From assembly GCF_031679605.1 (NCBI RefSeq), contig NZ_CP117522.1, positions 6,882,001-6,946,000 of the forward strand: 64,000 nucleotides of DNA. Direction: 5' to 3'. Positions within the stretch are counted from its first letter, which is position 1. Each line of letters opens with the position of its first letter. Under the pieces are notes generated by a model that worked only from the letters and a program-made list of their open reading frames with translations, was not told where the DNA came from and did not search any database. This DNA is from Streptomyces luomodiensis (lineage in GTDB: Bacteria > Actinomycetota > Actinomycetes > Streptomycetales > Streptomycetaceae). Below, in pieces: positions 35,296 to 45,905 of the stretch. The position numbers and the translations under genes were made by a program.

Positions 35296-36852
35296 GTGAC
35301 AGAAGGCATTCTGGTGGCGGTCCGGGAAGATTCGTGGGATGGGGGCATTCCGGTGGGCGACGGCGGCGGCGGTGCTGGGAAGCGCCCCAATGCGCAATTG
35401 GGCTCGTGGTTCGTGCGCAGCGGCTGGTCGAAGGGGGAGCTGGCGCGCCAAGTCAACCGCAGAGCGCGGCAGTTAGGTGCCCATCACATCAGTACGGACA
35501 CTTCGCGGGTGCGCCGCTGGCTGGACGGTGAGCAGCCCCGGGAGCCCATTCCGCAGATCCTCTCCGAGCTGTTCTCCGAGCGCTTCGGCTGTGTGGTCGG
35601 CATCGAGGACCTCGGGCTGCGCTCCGCCCATCGGTCACCGTCCGTGTCCGGTGTGGACCTCCCCTGGGCCGGTCCCGAAACGGTGGCGCTGATCGGTGAG
35701 TTCTCCCGCAGCGATCTGATGCTCGCCCGCCGCGGCTTTCTCGGCACCTCCCTCTCGCTGGCCGCGGGCCCCGCCCTGATCGAGCCGATGCAGCGCTGGC
35801 TGGTGCCCTCGCCCGGCGGGCAGCCCGGCGGGGCCAAGGCGGCGGACGGCGGGCGCACGCGCCGGGTCTCCCGGCTCTCCGAGCCCGAGCTGGAGCTGCT
35901 GGAGTCCACCATCGTGATGTTCCGCACCTGGGACGCCCAGTGCGGGGGCGGGCTGCGCCGCAAGGCGGTCGTCGGCCAGCTGCACGAAGTCACCGATCTG
36001 CTCCAGGAGCCGCATCCGGAGGAGGTCTCCGGGCGGCTGTTCAAGGTGGCGGGCGAGCTCGCCGAGCTGGCCGGGTGGATGAGCTACGACATCGGGCTCC
36101 AGCCCACCGCGCAGAAGTATTTCGTGCTGGCCCTGCACGCCGCCAAGGAATCCGGTGACCGCCCCCTCGGCTCGTACATCCTCTCCAGCATGAGCCGCCA
36201 GATGATCCACGTCGGGCGGCCCGACGACGCGCTGGAGCTGATCCACCTCGCGCAGTACGGCAGCCGGGAGAGCGCCACCCCGCGCACCCAGGCCATGCTG
36301 TATGCGATGGAGGCCCGTGCCTACGCCAACATGGGCCAGCCCAGCAAGTGCCACCGCGCCGTGAAGATGGCCGAGGACACCTTCGCCGAGTGCGCCGAGG
36401 GCGACGGCGACCCCGACTGGATCCGCTTCTTCTCCGAGGCCGAGCTCAACGCGGAGAACGCCCACTCCTACCGCGATCTCGCCTATGTGGCCGGCCGCAG
36501 CCCCACCTACGCCAAGCTCGCCGACCCGGTGATGCGCAGGGCCGTGCGGCTCTTCGGCCAGGAGACCGAGCAGGACGGCGGCCCCCAGCGTTCGTATGCG
36601 CTCAACCTGATCGGCATGGCCACCGTCCACCTCCTCCAGAAGGAGCCGGAGCAGGCCGCCGCGGTCGCCCGGGAGGCGCTGCCGCTCGCCAAGCGGGTGC
36701 GCTCGGAGCGGGTCAACAACCGGCTGCGCAAGACCGTGGACACGGCGGTGCGCCAGTTCGGCGACGTACCGGAGATCGCCGACCTCGGCGATCGGCTGGC
36801 CACCCTGATGCCCGACACACCCGAAGCGGCGGGGCCCGGCCGGGCCGTCTGA
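35296..36852 (+). CDS. nsdA: NsdA, negative regulator of differentiation and antibiotic production
   Basis: 518 residues. NsdA represses sporulation and antibiotic synthesis in S. coelicolor. The N-terminal part has a small helix-turn-helix-like domain (LGSWFVRSGWSKGELARQVN ... TDTSRVRRWLDGEQP); the rest (residues 190-500) is helical TPR-like repeats. Leu60 is encoded by TTA (35473-35475), the rare codon read by the bldA tRNA, so translation may depend on development. Start uncertain: GTG 35296, GTG 35317 (AAGG 9 nt upstream) or GTG 35353; all precede the TTA. It sits between the Prim-Pol gene and the amtB operon, the usual place. Confidence 0.93.
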   Translation: MTEGILVAVREDSWDGGIPVGDGGGGAGKRPNAQLGSWFVRSGWSKGELARQVNRRARQLGAHHISTDTSRVRRWLDGEQPREPIPQILSELFSERFGCVVGIEDLGLRSAHRSPSVSGVDLPWAGPETVALIGEFSRSDLMLARRGFLGTSLSLAAGPALIEPMQRWLVPSPGGQPGGAKAADGGRTRRVSRLSEPELELLESTIVMFRTWDAQCGGGLRRKAVVGQLHEVTDLLQEPHPEEVSGRLFKVAGELAELAGWMSYDIGLQPTAQKYFVLALHAAKESGDRPLGSYILSSMSRQMIHVGRPDDALELIHLAQYGSRESATPRTQAMLYAMEARAYANMGQPSKCHRAVKMAEDTFAECAEGDGDPDWIRFFSEAELNAENAHSYRDLAYVAGRSPTYAKLADPVMRRAVRLFGQETEQDGGPQRSYALNLIGMATVHLLQKEPEQAAAVAREALPLAKRVRSERVNNRLRKTVDTAVRQFGDVPEIADLGDRLATLMPDTPEAAGPGRAV

Positions 36853-36940
36853 GCGGTTCCCGCGGTGGTTGCGACACGGTAACGGAGGGCGTGGCCCTCC
36901 TCACCGCGGTTCATCGGTACGTAACACTCCCGCGTCCTTC

Positions 36941-36956
36941 GTCACTGCGGCGAAAC
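36941..36956 (+). promoter_or_regulatory. GlnR box upstream of amtB
   Basis: GTCAC-N6-GAAAC is an exact match to the streptomycete GlnR half-site pair (gTnAC-N6-GaAAC). A second GTAAC at 36921 may be part of a larger site. It lies about 100 bp before amtB, which is a known GlnR target in S. coelicolor. Confidence 0.7.
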
Positions 36957-37058
36957 ATCGGGTGGCATCGACTGAAACGGCGCTGCGCCAACCTCGAGGC
37001 GAATACCGGCCCCCGATGTCCTGCCCGCACGGGCCGTCGTTTCGAGGAGACGTCCACA

Positions 37059-38692
<1,634 letters not shown>

Positions 38693-38741
38693 GGGCCCGC
38701 CCCACAGGGCCACGGACAACCAGCGCGGACAGGGAGCCGAG

Positions 38742-41306
38742 TTGACGGAAAGCCTCGAGACCACGACCGACACCACCGACTCGGGGCCCGGCGGCTACGC
38801 GGCGGCCCGGCTGCGACTCCTCCAGGAGGGGGCGCGGTCCGGGCCGCCGCGCCGTTCCGCGCTGGCCGACCTCACCGACCAGTGGCTGGCCACGCTGCTC
38901 ACCGGCGGGGCGCGGGCCGCGGGGATCGGCCGGGGCGTCGCCCTGGTCGCGGTCGGCGGCTACGGGCGCGCCGAGCTCTCCCCGCGCAGCGACCTCGACG
39001 TGCTGCTGCTGCACGACGGCTCCGCCGACCGCTCGGCCCTCGCCGCGCTCGCCGACCACGTCTGGTACCCCGTCTGGGACATGGGCCTGGCCCTCGACCA
39101 CTCCGTGCGCACCCCGGAGGAGGCCCGCAGGACCGCCGCCGAGGACCTGAAGGTCCAGCTCGGCCTGCTCGACGCCCGCCATATCGCGGGCGACGCCGAG
39201 CTCAGCGCCGGTCTGCGCACCGCCGTGCTCGCCGACTGGCGGGCCCAGGCCCCGGGGCGGCTGCCCGAGCTCCACGAGCTGTGCCAGGAGCGCGCCGAAC
39301 GCCACGGCGAGCTTCAGTTCCTGCTCGAACCCGATCTGAAGGAGGCCCGCGGCGGGCTCCGCGACGCCACCGCGCTGCGCGCCATCGCCGCCTCCTGGCT
39401 CGCCGACGCGCCCCGCGAGGGCCTCGACGACGCGCGGCGGCGGCTGCTGGACGCCCGCGACGTGCTCCACCTGACCACCGGCCGCGCCACCGACCGCCTC
39501 GCGCTCCAGGAACAGGACCAGGTCGCGGCCGGCCTCGGGCTGCTGGACGCCGACGCCCTGCTGCGCCAGATCTACGAATCCGCCCGGATCATCTCCTACG
39601 CCAGCGATGTCACCTGGCGCGAGGTCGAGCGGGTGCTGCGCGCCCGCTCGGCCCCCCGGCCACGGCTGCGCGGACTCCTCGGCGGCCGTGGCGCGCGCAC
39701 CGCCGGACGGGGCGCCGGAAGTGGCCCGGACGCGGAGCGCAGCCCGCTCGCCGAGGGCGTCGTGGAACAGGACGGCGAGGTCGTGCTGGCCCGTGCCGCG
39801 CGCCCCGACCGCGACCCCGTGCTCCCGCTGCGGGCCGCCGCGGCCGCCGCCCAGGCCGGGCTTCCGCTGTCGCCGCACGCCGTAAGGCGGCTGTCCGCCG
39901 CCGCCCGGCCGCTGCCCGTGCCGTGGCCGCCCGAGGCCAGGGAGCAGCTGATCACGCTGCTCGGCGCGGGCGAGTCCACGGTCGGGGTCTGGGAGGCCCT
40001 GGAGGCCGAGGGGCTGATCACCCGGCTGCTGCCGGACTGGGAGCGGGTGCGCTGCCGGCCGCAGCGCAACCCCGTGCACCGCTGGACCGTCGACCGGCAT
40101 CTGGTCGAGACCGCGGTCCGGGCCAGCGCCCTCAGCCGCCGGGTCGGCCGCCCCGATCTGCTGCTGGTCGCCGCGCTGCTGCACGACATCGGCAAGGGCT
40201 GGCCCGGCGACCACTCGGTGGCCGGGGAGACCATCGTCCGCGATGTCGCCGCCCGCGTCGGCTTCGACCGCGCGGACGTCTCGGTCCTCGCCACCCTCGT
40301 ACGCCACCATCTGCTGCTCATCGAGACCGCCACCCGCCGCGACCTGGACGACCCGGCCACGGTGCGCTCGGTCGCCGAGGCCGTCGGCACCGCCAGCACC
40401 CTGGAGCTGCTGCACGCCCTCACCGAGGCCGACGCGCTCGCCACCGGGCCCGCGGCCTGGAGCGCCTGGCGCGGCTCCCTCGTCGCCGACCTGGTCAAGC
40501 GGGTCTCGGCGGTGCTCGCGGGCGAACCCGAGGACGACTGGTCCACCCCGCAGCGGACGACGGCCGAACAAGAGCGGCTCGCGGTCGAGGCATGGCGCAC
40601 CGGCGGCCCGGTGCTGGCCCTGCACGCACGCTCCGAGGCGCTGCCGCCGGGCGAGGCGGGCCTCCTTACGGACAGCACCGAGGGACCTTCGGAGGACGGG
40701 ACCACCGGCTCCGAGCCGATCGGCGTGGAACTGCTCATCGCCGTCCCCGACCAGCCCGGCATCCTGCCCGCGGCGGCCGGCGTCCTGGCCCTGCACCGCC
40801 TTACGGTGCGCGCGGCGGATCTGCGCGCCGTCGAGCTGCCGTCGGAGCTGGAAGCCGGGGGCGGCACGGGCGGAGTGCTGCTGCTGAGCTGGCGGGTGGC
40901 GGCCGAGTACGGTTCGCTGCCGCAGGCCGCCCGGCTGCGCAACGACCTGCTCCGGGTCCTGGACGGCTCGCTCGACATCGCCGCCCGGCTCGCCGAGCGC
41001 GAGGCCGCCTACCGCAAGTACCCGCGCCGCCGCGGGGTGCACGCCCCGCCACCGCGGGTGACGGTCGCGCCCGGCAGCTCCCAGCTCGCCACGGTGATCG
41101 AGGTCCGCGCCCAGGACGCACCCGGTCTGCTGCACCGGATCGGCCGCGCCCTGGAGGACGCCGGAGTCGCGGTGCGCAGCGCCCATGTCTCCACCCTCGG
41201 CGCCAACGCGGTGGACGCGTTCTACGTCACGGACGGCTCCGGCGCGCCCCTGAAGCCCATGCGGGCGGCCGAGGTGGCCCAGGAGGTCGAGCGGGCGCTG
41301 CGGTAG
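38742..41306 (+). CDS. glnD: GlnD, PII uridylyl/adenylyltransferase
   Basis: 854 residues. Modifies and demodifies GlnK according to nitrogen status; in Streptomyces the added group is AMP. Domains in order: nucleotidyltransferase with VGGYGRAELSPRSDLDVLLL (about residue 72), a helical linker, an HD hydrolase with LLHDIGKGWPGDHS (about residue 479), then two ACT domains (about 663 and 782) that sense glutamine. A Gly/Arg/Ala-rich disordered stretch near residues 305-345 separates the first two domains. TTG start with AGGGAG 6 to 7 nt upstream. Third gene of the operon, 49 nt after glnK. Confidence 0.96.
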   Translation: MTESLETTTDTTDSGPGGYAAARLRLLQEGARSGPPRRSALADLTDQWLATLLTGGARAAGIGRGVALVAVGGYGRAELSPRSDLDVLLLHDGSADRSALAALADHVWYPVWDMGLALDHSVRTPEEARRTAAEDLKVQLGLLDARHIAGDAELSAGLRTAVLADWRAQAPGRLPELHELCQERAERHGELQFLLEPDLKEARGGLRDATALRAIAASWLADAPREGLDDARRRLLDARDVLHLTTGRATDRLALQEQDQVAAGLGLLDADALLRQIYESARIISYASDVTWREVERVLRARSAPRPRLRGLLGGRGARTAGRGAGSGPDAERSPLAEGVVEQDGEVVLARAARPDRDPVLPLRAAAAAAQAGLPLSPHAVRRLSAAARPLPVPWPPEAREQLITLLGAGESTVGVWEALEAEGLITRLLPDWERVRCRPQRNPVHRWTVDRHLVETAVRASALSRRVGRPDLLLVAALLHDIGKGWPGDHSVAGETIVRDVAARVGFDRADVSVLATLVRHHLLLIETATRRDLDDPATVRSVAEAVGTASTLELLHALTEADALATGPAAWSAWRGSLVADLVKRVSAVLAGEPEDDWSTPQRTTAEQERLAVEAWRTGGPVLALHARSEALPPGEAGLLTDSTEGPSEDGTTGSEPIGVELLIAVPDQPGILPAAAGVLALHRLTVRAADLRAVELPSELEAGGGTGGVLLLSWRVAAEYGSLPQAARLRNDLLRVLDGSLDIAARLAEREAAYRKYPRRRGVHAPPPRVTVAPGSSQLATVIEVRAQDAPGLLHRIGRALEDAGVAVRSAHVSTLGANAVDAFYVTDGSGAPLKPMRAAEVAQEVERALR

Positions 41307-41486
41307 CGGCGGGGAGGGAGCCGGACGGCGCGCGGGGAGCCCTGGCGGGGAGGCGTGGCAGGGAGCCGCGGCGGGCAGGCGCCCGAGCGGCGCACGGCCC
41401 CCAGGGGCAGACCGTTCGCCCGGCGGGCGGATACCCTTGGAGGCCGACCACCGACCCGACATCCGAGCGAAGGATTCGCGACCACC

Positions 41487-43034
41487 GTGTTCGATACCCT
41501 CTCCGATCGCCTCGCAGCGACTTTCAAGAACCTCCGGGGCAAGGGCCGCCTCAGCGAGGCGGACATCGACGCCACGTCGCGTGAGATCCGGATCGCCCTG
41601 CTCGAGGCCGATGTCGCGCTGCCCGTCGTACGGTCGTTCATCAAGAGCGTCAAGGAGCGGAGTCTGGGCGCGGAGGTCTCCCAGGCGCTCAACCCCGCCC
41701 AGCAGGTCATCAAGATCGTCAACGAGGAGCTGATCGGCATCCTCGGCGGCGACGCCCGACGCCTCCGCTTCGCCAAGCAGCCGCCGACCGTGATCATGCT
41801 CGCGGGTCTGCAGGGCGCCGGTAAGACCACGCTCGCCGGAAAGCTCGGCCGCTGGCTGAAGGGCCAGGGCCACGCCCCGCTGCTCGTCGCCTGTGACCTC
41901 CAGCGCCCCAACGCCGTCAACCAGCTCTCGGTGGTCGCGGAGCGGGCCGGCGTCGCGGTCTTCGCCCCCGAGCCGGGCAACGGCGTCGGCGACCCGGTGA
42001 AGGTGGCGCAGGACTCGATCGAATTCGCCCGGACCAAGCAGCACGACGTCGTGATCGTCGACACCGCGGGCCGCCTCGGTATCGACGAGGAGCTGATGCG
42101 GCAGGCCGCCGACATCCGCGACGCGGTCCGCCCGGACGAGGTCCTCTTCGTCGTCGACGCGATGATCGGCCAGGACGCGGTGAACACCGCGGAGGCGTTC
42201 CGCGACGGCGTCGGATTCGACGGTGTGGTGCTCTCCAAGCTCGACGGCGACGCGCGCGGCGGTGCCGCGCTGTCCATCGCGCACGTCACCGGCCGCCAGA
42301 TCATGTTCGCCTCCAACGGCGAGAAGCTGGACGACTTCGACGCGTTCCACCCGGACCGCATGGCGTCCCGCATCCTGGGCATGGGCGACATGCTCAGCCT
42401 GATCGAGAAGGCCGAGCAGACCTTCAGCCAGCAAGAGGCCGAGAAGATGGCGGCCAAGCTGGCGAAGGGTCCCAAGGAGTTCACGCTCGACGACTTCCTG
42501 GCCCAGATGGAGCAGGTCCGCAAGATGGGCTCCATCTCCAAGCTGCTCGGCATGCTGCCGGGCATGGGCCAGATGAAGGACCAGATCAACAACCTGGACG
42601 AGCGGGACGTGGACCGCACCGCGGCCATCATCAAGTCGATGACCCCGGCCGAGCGCCAGGACCCCACGATCATCAACGGCTCGCGCCGCGCCCGTATCGC
42701 CCGTGGTTCCGGTGTCGAGGTGAGCGCGGTCAAGAACCTGGTCGAGCGGTTCTTCGACGCGCGCAAGATGATGTCGAAGATGGCCCAGGGCGGCATGCCG
42801 GGGATGCCCGGGATGCCGGGCATGCCGGGCATGGGTGGCGGCACCAAGCGCAAGGGCAAGCAGCAGAAGAAGGCCAAGGGCAAGCAGCGCTCCGGCAACC
42901 CCATGAAGCGCAAGGCCGAGGAGCAGGCCGCCGCGGCGCGCCGTGAGCAGGGCGGCGCGTTCGGGCTGCCCGCCGGCGGCCAGGGCGGCCAGGACTTCGA
43001 ACTCCCCGAGGAGTTCAAGAAGTTCATGGGCTGA
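41487..43034 (+). CDS. ffh: signal recognition particle protein Ffh
   Basis: 515 residues. Binds signal peptides on ribosomes and 4.5S RNA. N domain (residues 1-85), G domain with LAGLQGAGKTTLAGKLG, DLQRPNAVNQL, DTAGRLGID and SKLDGDARGG, then the M domain with the RNA-binding helix [13 protein letters not shown] and a methionine-rich linker made of GMP repeats (QGGMPGMPGMPGMPGM). The lysine-rich tail and LPEEFKKFMG end are typical of actinobacteria. The GTG at 41487 gives the canonical FDTLSDRL start. Monocistronic, with a strong terminator. Confidence 0.97.
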   Translation: MFDTLSDRLAATFKNLRGKGRLSEADIDATSREIRIALLEADVALPVVRSFIKSVKERSLGAEVSQALNPAQQVIKIVNEELIGILGGDARRLRFAKQPPTVIMLAGLQGAGKTTLAGKLGRWLKGQGHAPLLVACDLQRPNAVNQLSVVAERAGVAVFAPEPGNGVGDPVKVAQDSIEFARTKQHDVVIVDTAGRLGIDEELMRQAADIRDAVRPDEVLFVVDAMIGQDAVNTAEAFRDGVGFDGVVLSKLDGDARGGAALSIAHVTGRQIMFASNGEKLDDFDAFHPDRMASRILGMGDMLSLIEKAEQTFSQQEAEKMAAKLAKGPKEFTLDDFLAQMEQVRKMGSISKLLGMLPGMGQMKDQINNLDERDVDRTAAIIKSMTPAERQDPTIINGSRRARIARGSGVEVSAVKNLVERFFDARKMMSKMAQGGMPGMPGMPGMPGMGGGTKRKGKQQKKAKGKQRSGNPMKRKAEEQAAAARREQGGAFGLPAGGQGGQDFELPEEFKKFMG

Positions 43035-43070
43035 GCCCACTCCGGGCTCCCGAGCCGTCTCCGGACGAAA

Positions 43071-43116
43071 CGAACCGTAAGGCCCCTGCGCGCACCCTCA
43101 GTGGCCTTACGGTTCG
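43071..43116. terminator. terminator between ffh and the methyltransferase gene
   Basis: A perfect 14-bp stem, CGAACCGTAAGGCC with its complement, around an 18-nt loop between convergent genes. Confidence 0.75.
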
Positions 43117-43123
43117 GTCGCGT

Positions 43124-44011
43124 TCAGACGCGGCAGATCAGATAGCGGAACACATTGGGCATCCACACCGTGCCGTCCGCGCGCTGGTGCGGATGGAGCG
43201 CCTCGATGATCTCCTTGCGGACCTGGGTCGGGTCCGTGGCCCGCTCCGCCGCGTCGAACAGCCCCGTCGACAGCAGTCCGCGCACCGCGCTGTCCATATC
43301 GGCGTACCCGAACGGACAGGCCACCCGGCCCGATCCGTCCGGCCGCAGCCCGGCCCGCGCGGCCAGCTCCTCCAGGTCGTCCCGGCCGCACGGCCGCCAG
43401 CGGCGGTAGCCGGGGGAGCGCATCGGGTCGGCGAGCCGGGCGCCCACCCGCAGCACCCCGGAGGTGGCGCAGCGCTCCGGCGGCCCCCATCCGGCGAGCA
43501 CCACGGCCCCGCCGCGCTCGGTGAGCGCGGCGGCGTCCGCGAGCGCGGCCGCCGCGGCGGACACCGCCCCGCCGGGGTCTTCCGCGGCCGGCGCCGACAG
43601 CGGCTCGAAGGCGGTCACCACGGTGAAGGCCGCGTCCGCCGCGGCCTCCCGTACCCAAGCGTTCTCCGGGCCGCCGGGACCCAGCCGGGCCGGCCGCGCC
43701 GCGTCGCCCCGCGGCGCGCCCGGGGCCGTCAGCCGCTCCCGTGCCAGGTCCAGGCGCCGCTCGTCCGTGTCCACCCCGCAGACCGCGGCGCCGCGTGCGG
43801 CCGCCATGAGGAGGGCGAGCCCCGAGCCGCAGCCCAGGCCCAGCAGCCGGGTTCCGGCGCCGACGTCCAGCCGGTCGTACACGGCCTCGTACAGCGGGAC
43901 CAGCATCCGCTCCTGGATCTCCGCCCAGTCGCGGGTGCGGGCGTGGGCGTCCGTCGTGTGCGATGAGGAGGAGGGGTGCGGGCGGTGCCGCCGTACGAGC
44001 GTAGGTGTCAT
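43124..44011 (-). CDS. SAM-dependent methyltransferase, substrate unknown
   Basis: 295 residues with a class I methyltransferase fold: SAM loop LLGLGCGSGLALLMAA near residue 57, acidic VDTDERR after strand 2, VVLAGWGPPERC near strand 5. The first 25 residues are His/Ser-rich and disordered. The closest look is to actinobacterial 'ubiE/menG-like' or small-molecule methyltransferases, but motif I has Gly in place of the usual Asp (LGCG), so assignment to a substrate is not possible. It stands alone and is divergent from the prolyl-tRNA synthetase gene. Its conserved C-terminus (WMPNVFRYLICRV) suggests a real family. Confidence 0.82.
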   Translation of the reverse strand: MTPTLVRRHRPHPSSSSHTTDAHARTRDWAEIQERMLVPLYEAVYDRLDVGAGTRLLGLGCGSGLALLMAAARGAAVCGVDTDERRLDLARERLTAPGAPRGDAARPARLGPGGPENAWVREAAADAAFTVVTAFEPLSAPAAEDPGGAVSAAAAALADAAALTERGGAVVLAGWGPPERCATSGVLRVGARLADPMRSPGYRRWRPCGRDDLEELAARAGLRPDGSGRVACPFGYADMDSAVRGLLSTGLFDAAERATDPTQVRKEIIEALHPHQRADGTVWMPNVFRYLICRV

Positions 44012-44330
44012 CGCAAGGGCCCCAATCAGCGAAGAGCAGTGCCGTCGTCAGATTCGGTGTCGCATCCGCCGTCGTGCGCTGTGGCGTCCCACCCCCATAT
44101 GCCAGGGAACTCCGCATCCGTCCCCGCGTCCAGAGCTTTCACGGCCGTGCTTGCGTGCCCCCTTTGTGCGCCCCCGCGCACCTGTGTGTCCGACTCGCTC
44201 CCGGAACCGCCCCCCCTGACCTCAGCCGGTCCTCCGCCGGTCCTCGGACGGCCTGGGGTGATGGCCGGCACGGATCGGCGCGTTTGGCCCGATTCACGGT
44301 TCTGTGCACCGGCGCCGTACGATCGGCGCC
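44012..44330. other. 319-bp divergent spacer
   Basis: No gene seen. GC-rich and without clear repeats. The only useful signal is TACGAT (44318-44323) just before the proS ATG. Confidence 0.5.
44318..44323 (+). promoter_or_regulatory. putative -10 element for proS (leaderless type)
   Basis: TACGAT ends 7 nt before the ATG at 44331. There is no Shine-Dalgarno sequence, which points to leaderless translation. Confidence 0.4.
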
Positions 44331-45746
44331 ATGGTCAAGGCTCCCGTGCTCACCCCGCGGGCGGAGGACTTCCCCCGCTGGTACCAGGATGTGCTCAACA
44401 AGGCCGAGCTGGCGGACAACGGCCCGGTGCGCGGCACCATGGTGATCCGACCGTACGGGTACGGGCTGTGGGAGCGGATGCAGCAGGACATGGACGCCCG
44501 CATCAAGGCGGTCGGCGTCCAGAACGCGTACTTCCCCCTCTTCATCCCCCAGTCCTATCTGGCCAAAGAGGCCGACCACGTTGAGGGGTTCGCGCCGGAG
44601 CTCGCGGTCGTCACCCATGGCGGCGGTAAGGAGCTCGAGGAGCCGGTCGTCGTCCGGCCCACCTCCGAGACGATCGTCAACGAGTACTTCTCCAAGTGGG
44701 TGCGGAGCTACCGCGATCTGCCGCTGCTGATCAACCAGTGGGCCAATGTGGTGCGTTGGGAGCTGCGGCCGCGGCTGTTCCTGCGGACGACCGAGTTCCT
44801 CTGGCAGGAGGGCCACACCGCGCACGCGTCGTACGAGGACGCCCGGGACTTCGCCGCCCGGATCCACCGCGAGGTCTACGCCCGGTTCATGGCGGACGTC
44901 CTGGCGATGGACGTGGTCCTGGGCCGCAAGACCGCCCGGGAGCGGTTCGCCGGCGCCCTCAACACCCTGACCCTCGAAGGGATGATGGGCGACGGCAAGG
45001 CGTTGCAGCTGGGCACCAGCCATGAGCTCGGCCAGAACTTCGCCAGGGCCTTCCACACCAGCTATCTGTCCAAGGACGGGGAGCAGGAGCTGGTCTGGCA
45101 GACCTCCTGGGGCAGCACCACCCGGATGGTCGGCGCGCTGGTGATGATGCACGGCGACGACAACGGTCTGCGGATCCCGCCCCGGCTGGCCCCGATCCAG
45201 GTCGTGGTGCTGGCGGTCAAGGGTGATGACGCGGTGCTCGCCAAGGTCCGCGAGCTCGGCGAGCAGCTGACCGCGGCGGGTGTGCGGGTCCACGTCGACG
45301 ACCGTACGGACACCCCCTTCGGCCGCCGCGCGGTCGACTGGGAGCTCAAGGGGGTACCGGTCCGGGTCGAGATCGGCCCGCGCGACCTGGAGGCCGGCAC
45401 GGCGATGGTGGCGAGGCGGATCCCCGGCGGCAAGGAGCCGTTGCGCGCCGAGCTGCTGCCGGAGCTGCTGCCCAAGGTCCTGGAGGAGGACCAGGCGCTG
45501 CTGTTGCGGCAGGCTCGTGAGCGCCGTAAGGCGCGCACCACGGAGGTGACGACCGTGGAGGAGGCCGCCGAGGCCGCGGCGGCGGGCGGCTGGGCCCGCA
45601 TCCGGTGGGCGGACCTGGGGCCGGAGGGCGAGGCGGCGCTCGCCGAGCGGTCCGTGTCCGTCCGGTGTCTGGTCACCGAGGACGGGGCGGTGCCGGACGC
45701 CGATGACGCGCCCGGTAACGTCGCGTTCGTCGCGAGGGCCTACTGA
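44331..45746 (+). CDS. proS: prolyl-tRNA synthetase, archaeal/eukaryotic-like type
   Basis: 471 residues. Class II synthetase core: motif 1 region VIRPYGYGLWERMQ, motif 2 VVRPTSETIVNEYF and RTTEFLWQEGHTAH, motif 3 region GALVMMHGDDNGLRIPP with the following PIQVVV anticodon-binding domain. The long bacterial editing insertion is absent, and the chain ends in a C-terminal tyrosine (FVARAY), both features of the Thermus/archaeal/eukaryotic type. S. coelicolor, from memory, has a bacterial-type ProRS elsewhere, so this may be a second enzyme. The ATG at 44331 is preferred; the 9 residues before it lack similarity. Confidence 0.95.
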   Translation: MVKAPVLTPRAEDFPRWYQDVLNKAELADNGPVRGTMVIRPYGYGLWERMQQDMDARIKAVGVQNAYFPLFIPQSYLAKEADHVEGFAPELAVVTHGGGKELEEPVVVRPTSETIVNEYFSKWVRSYRDLPLLINQWANVVRWELRPRLFLRTTEFLWQEGHTAHASYEDARDFAARIHREVYARFMADVLAMDVVLGRKTARERFAGALNTLTLEGMMGDGKALQLGTSHELGQNFARAFHTSYLSKDGEQELVWQTSWGSTTRMVGALVMMHGDDNGLRIPPRLAPIQVVVLAVKGDDAVLAKVRELGEQLTAAGVRVHVDDRTDTPFGRRAVDWELKGVPVRVEIGPRDLEAGTAMVARRIPGGKEPLRAELLPELLPKVLEEDQALLLRQARERRKARTTEVTTVEEAAEAAAAGGWARIRWADLGPEGEAALAERSVSVRCLVTEDGAVPDADDAPGNVAFVARAY

Positions 45747-45905
45747 ACCGGTACGTACCGGCTTGATGCGCGGTGCGTGGCTCATCCACACATTGACGCA
45801 CCCGCCCCTCGTCGCGGCACATCACCGCGAACTGACTGGTACGTGCAAATTATTTGGGATGCCCCGGAATCGGAACACCGGACCACTCCTGCTCGTTAGC
45901 ACGAC

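Noticed and set aside
36348..37058. Long N-terminal extension of amtB
   Set aside because: Overlaps nsdA in another frame and the GlnR box; TTG at 37059 has a proper ribosome site.
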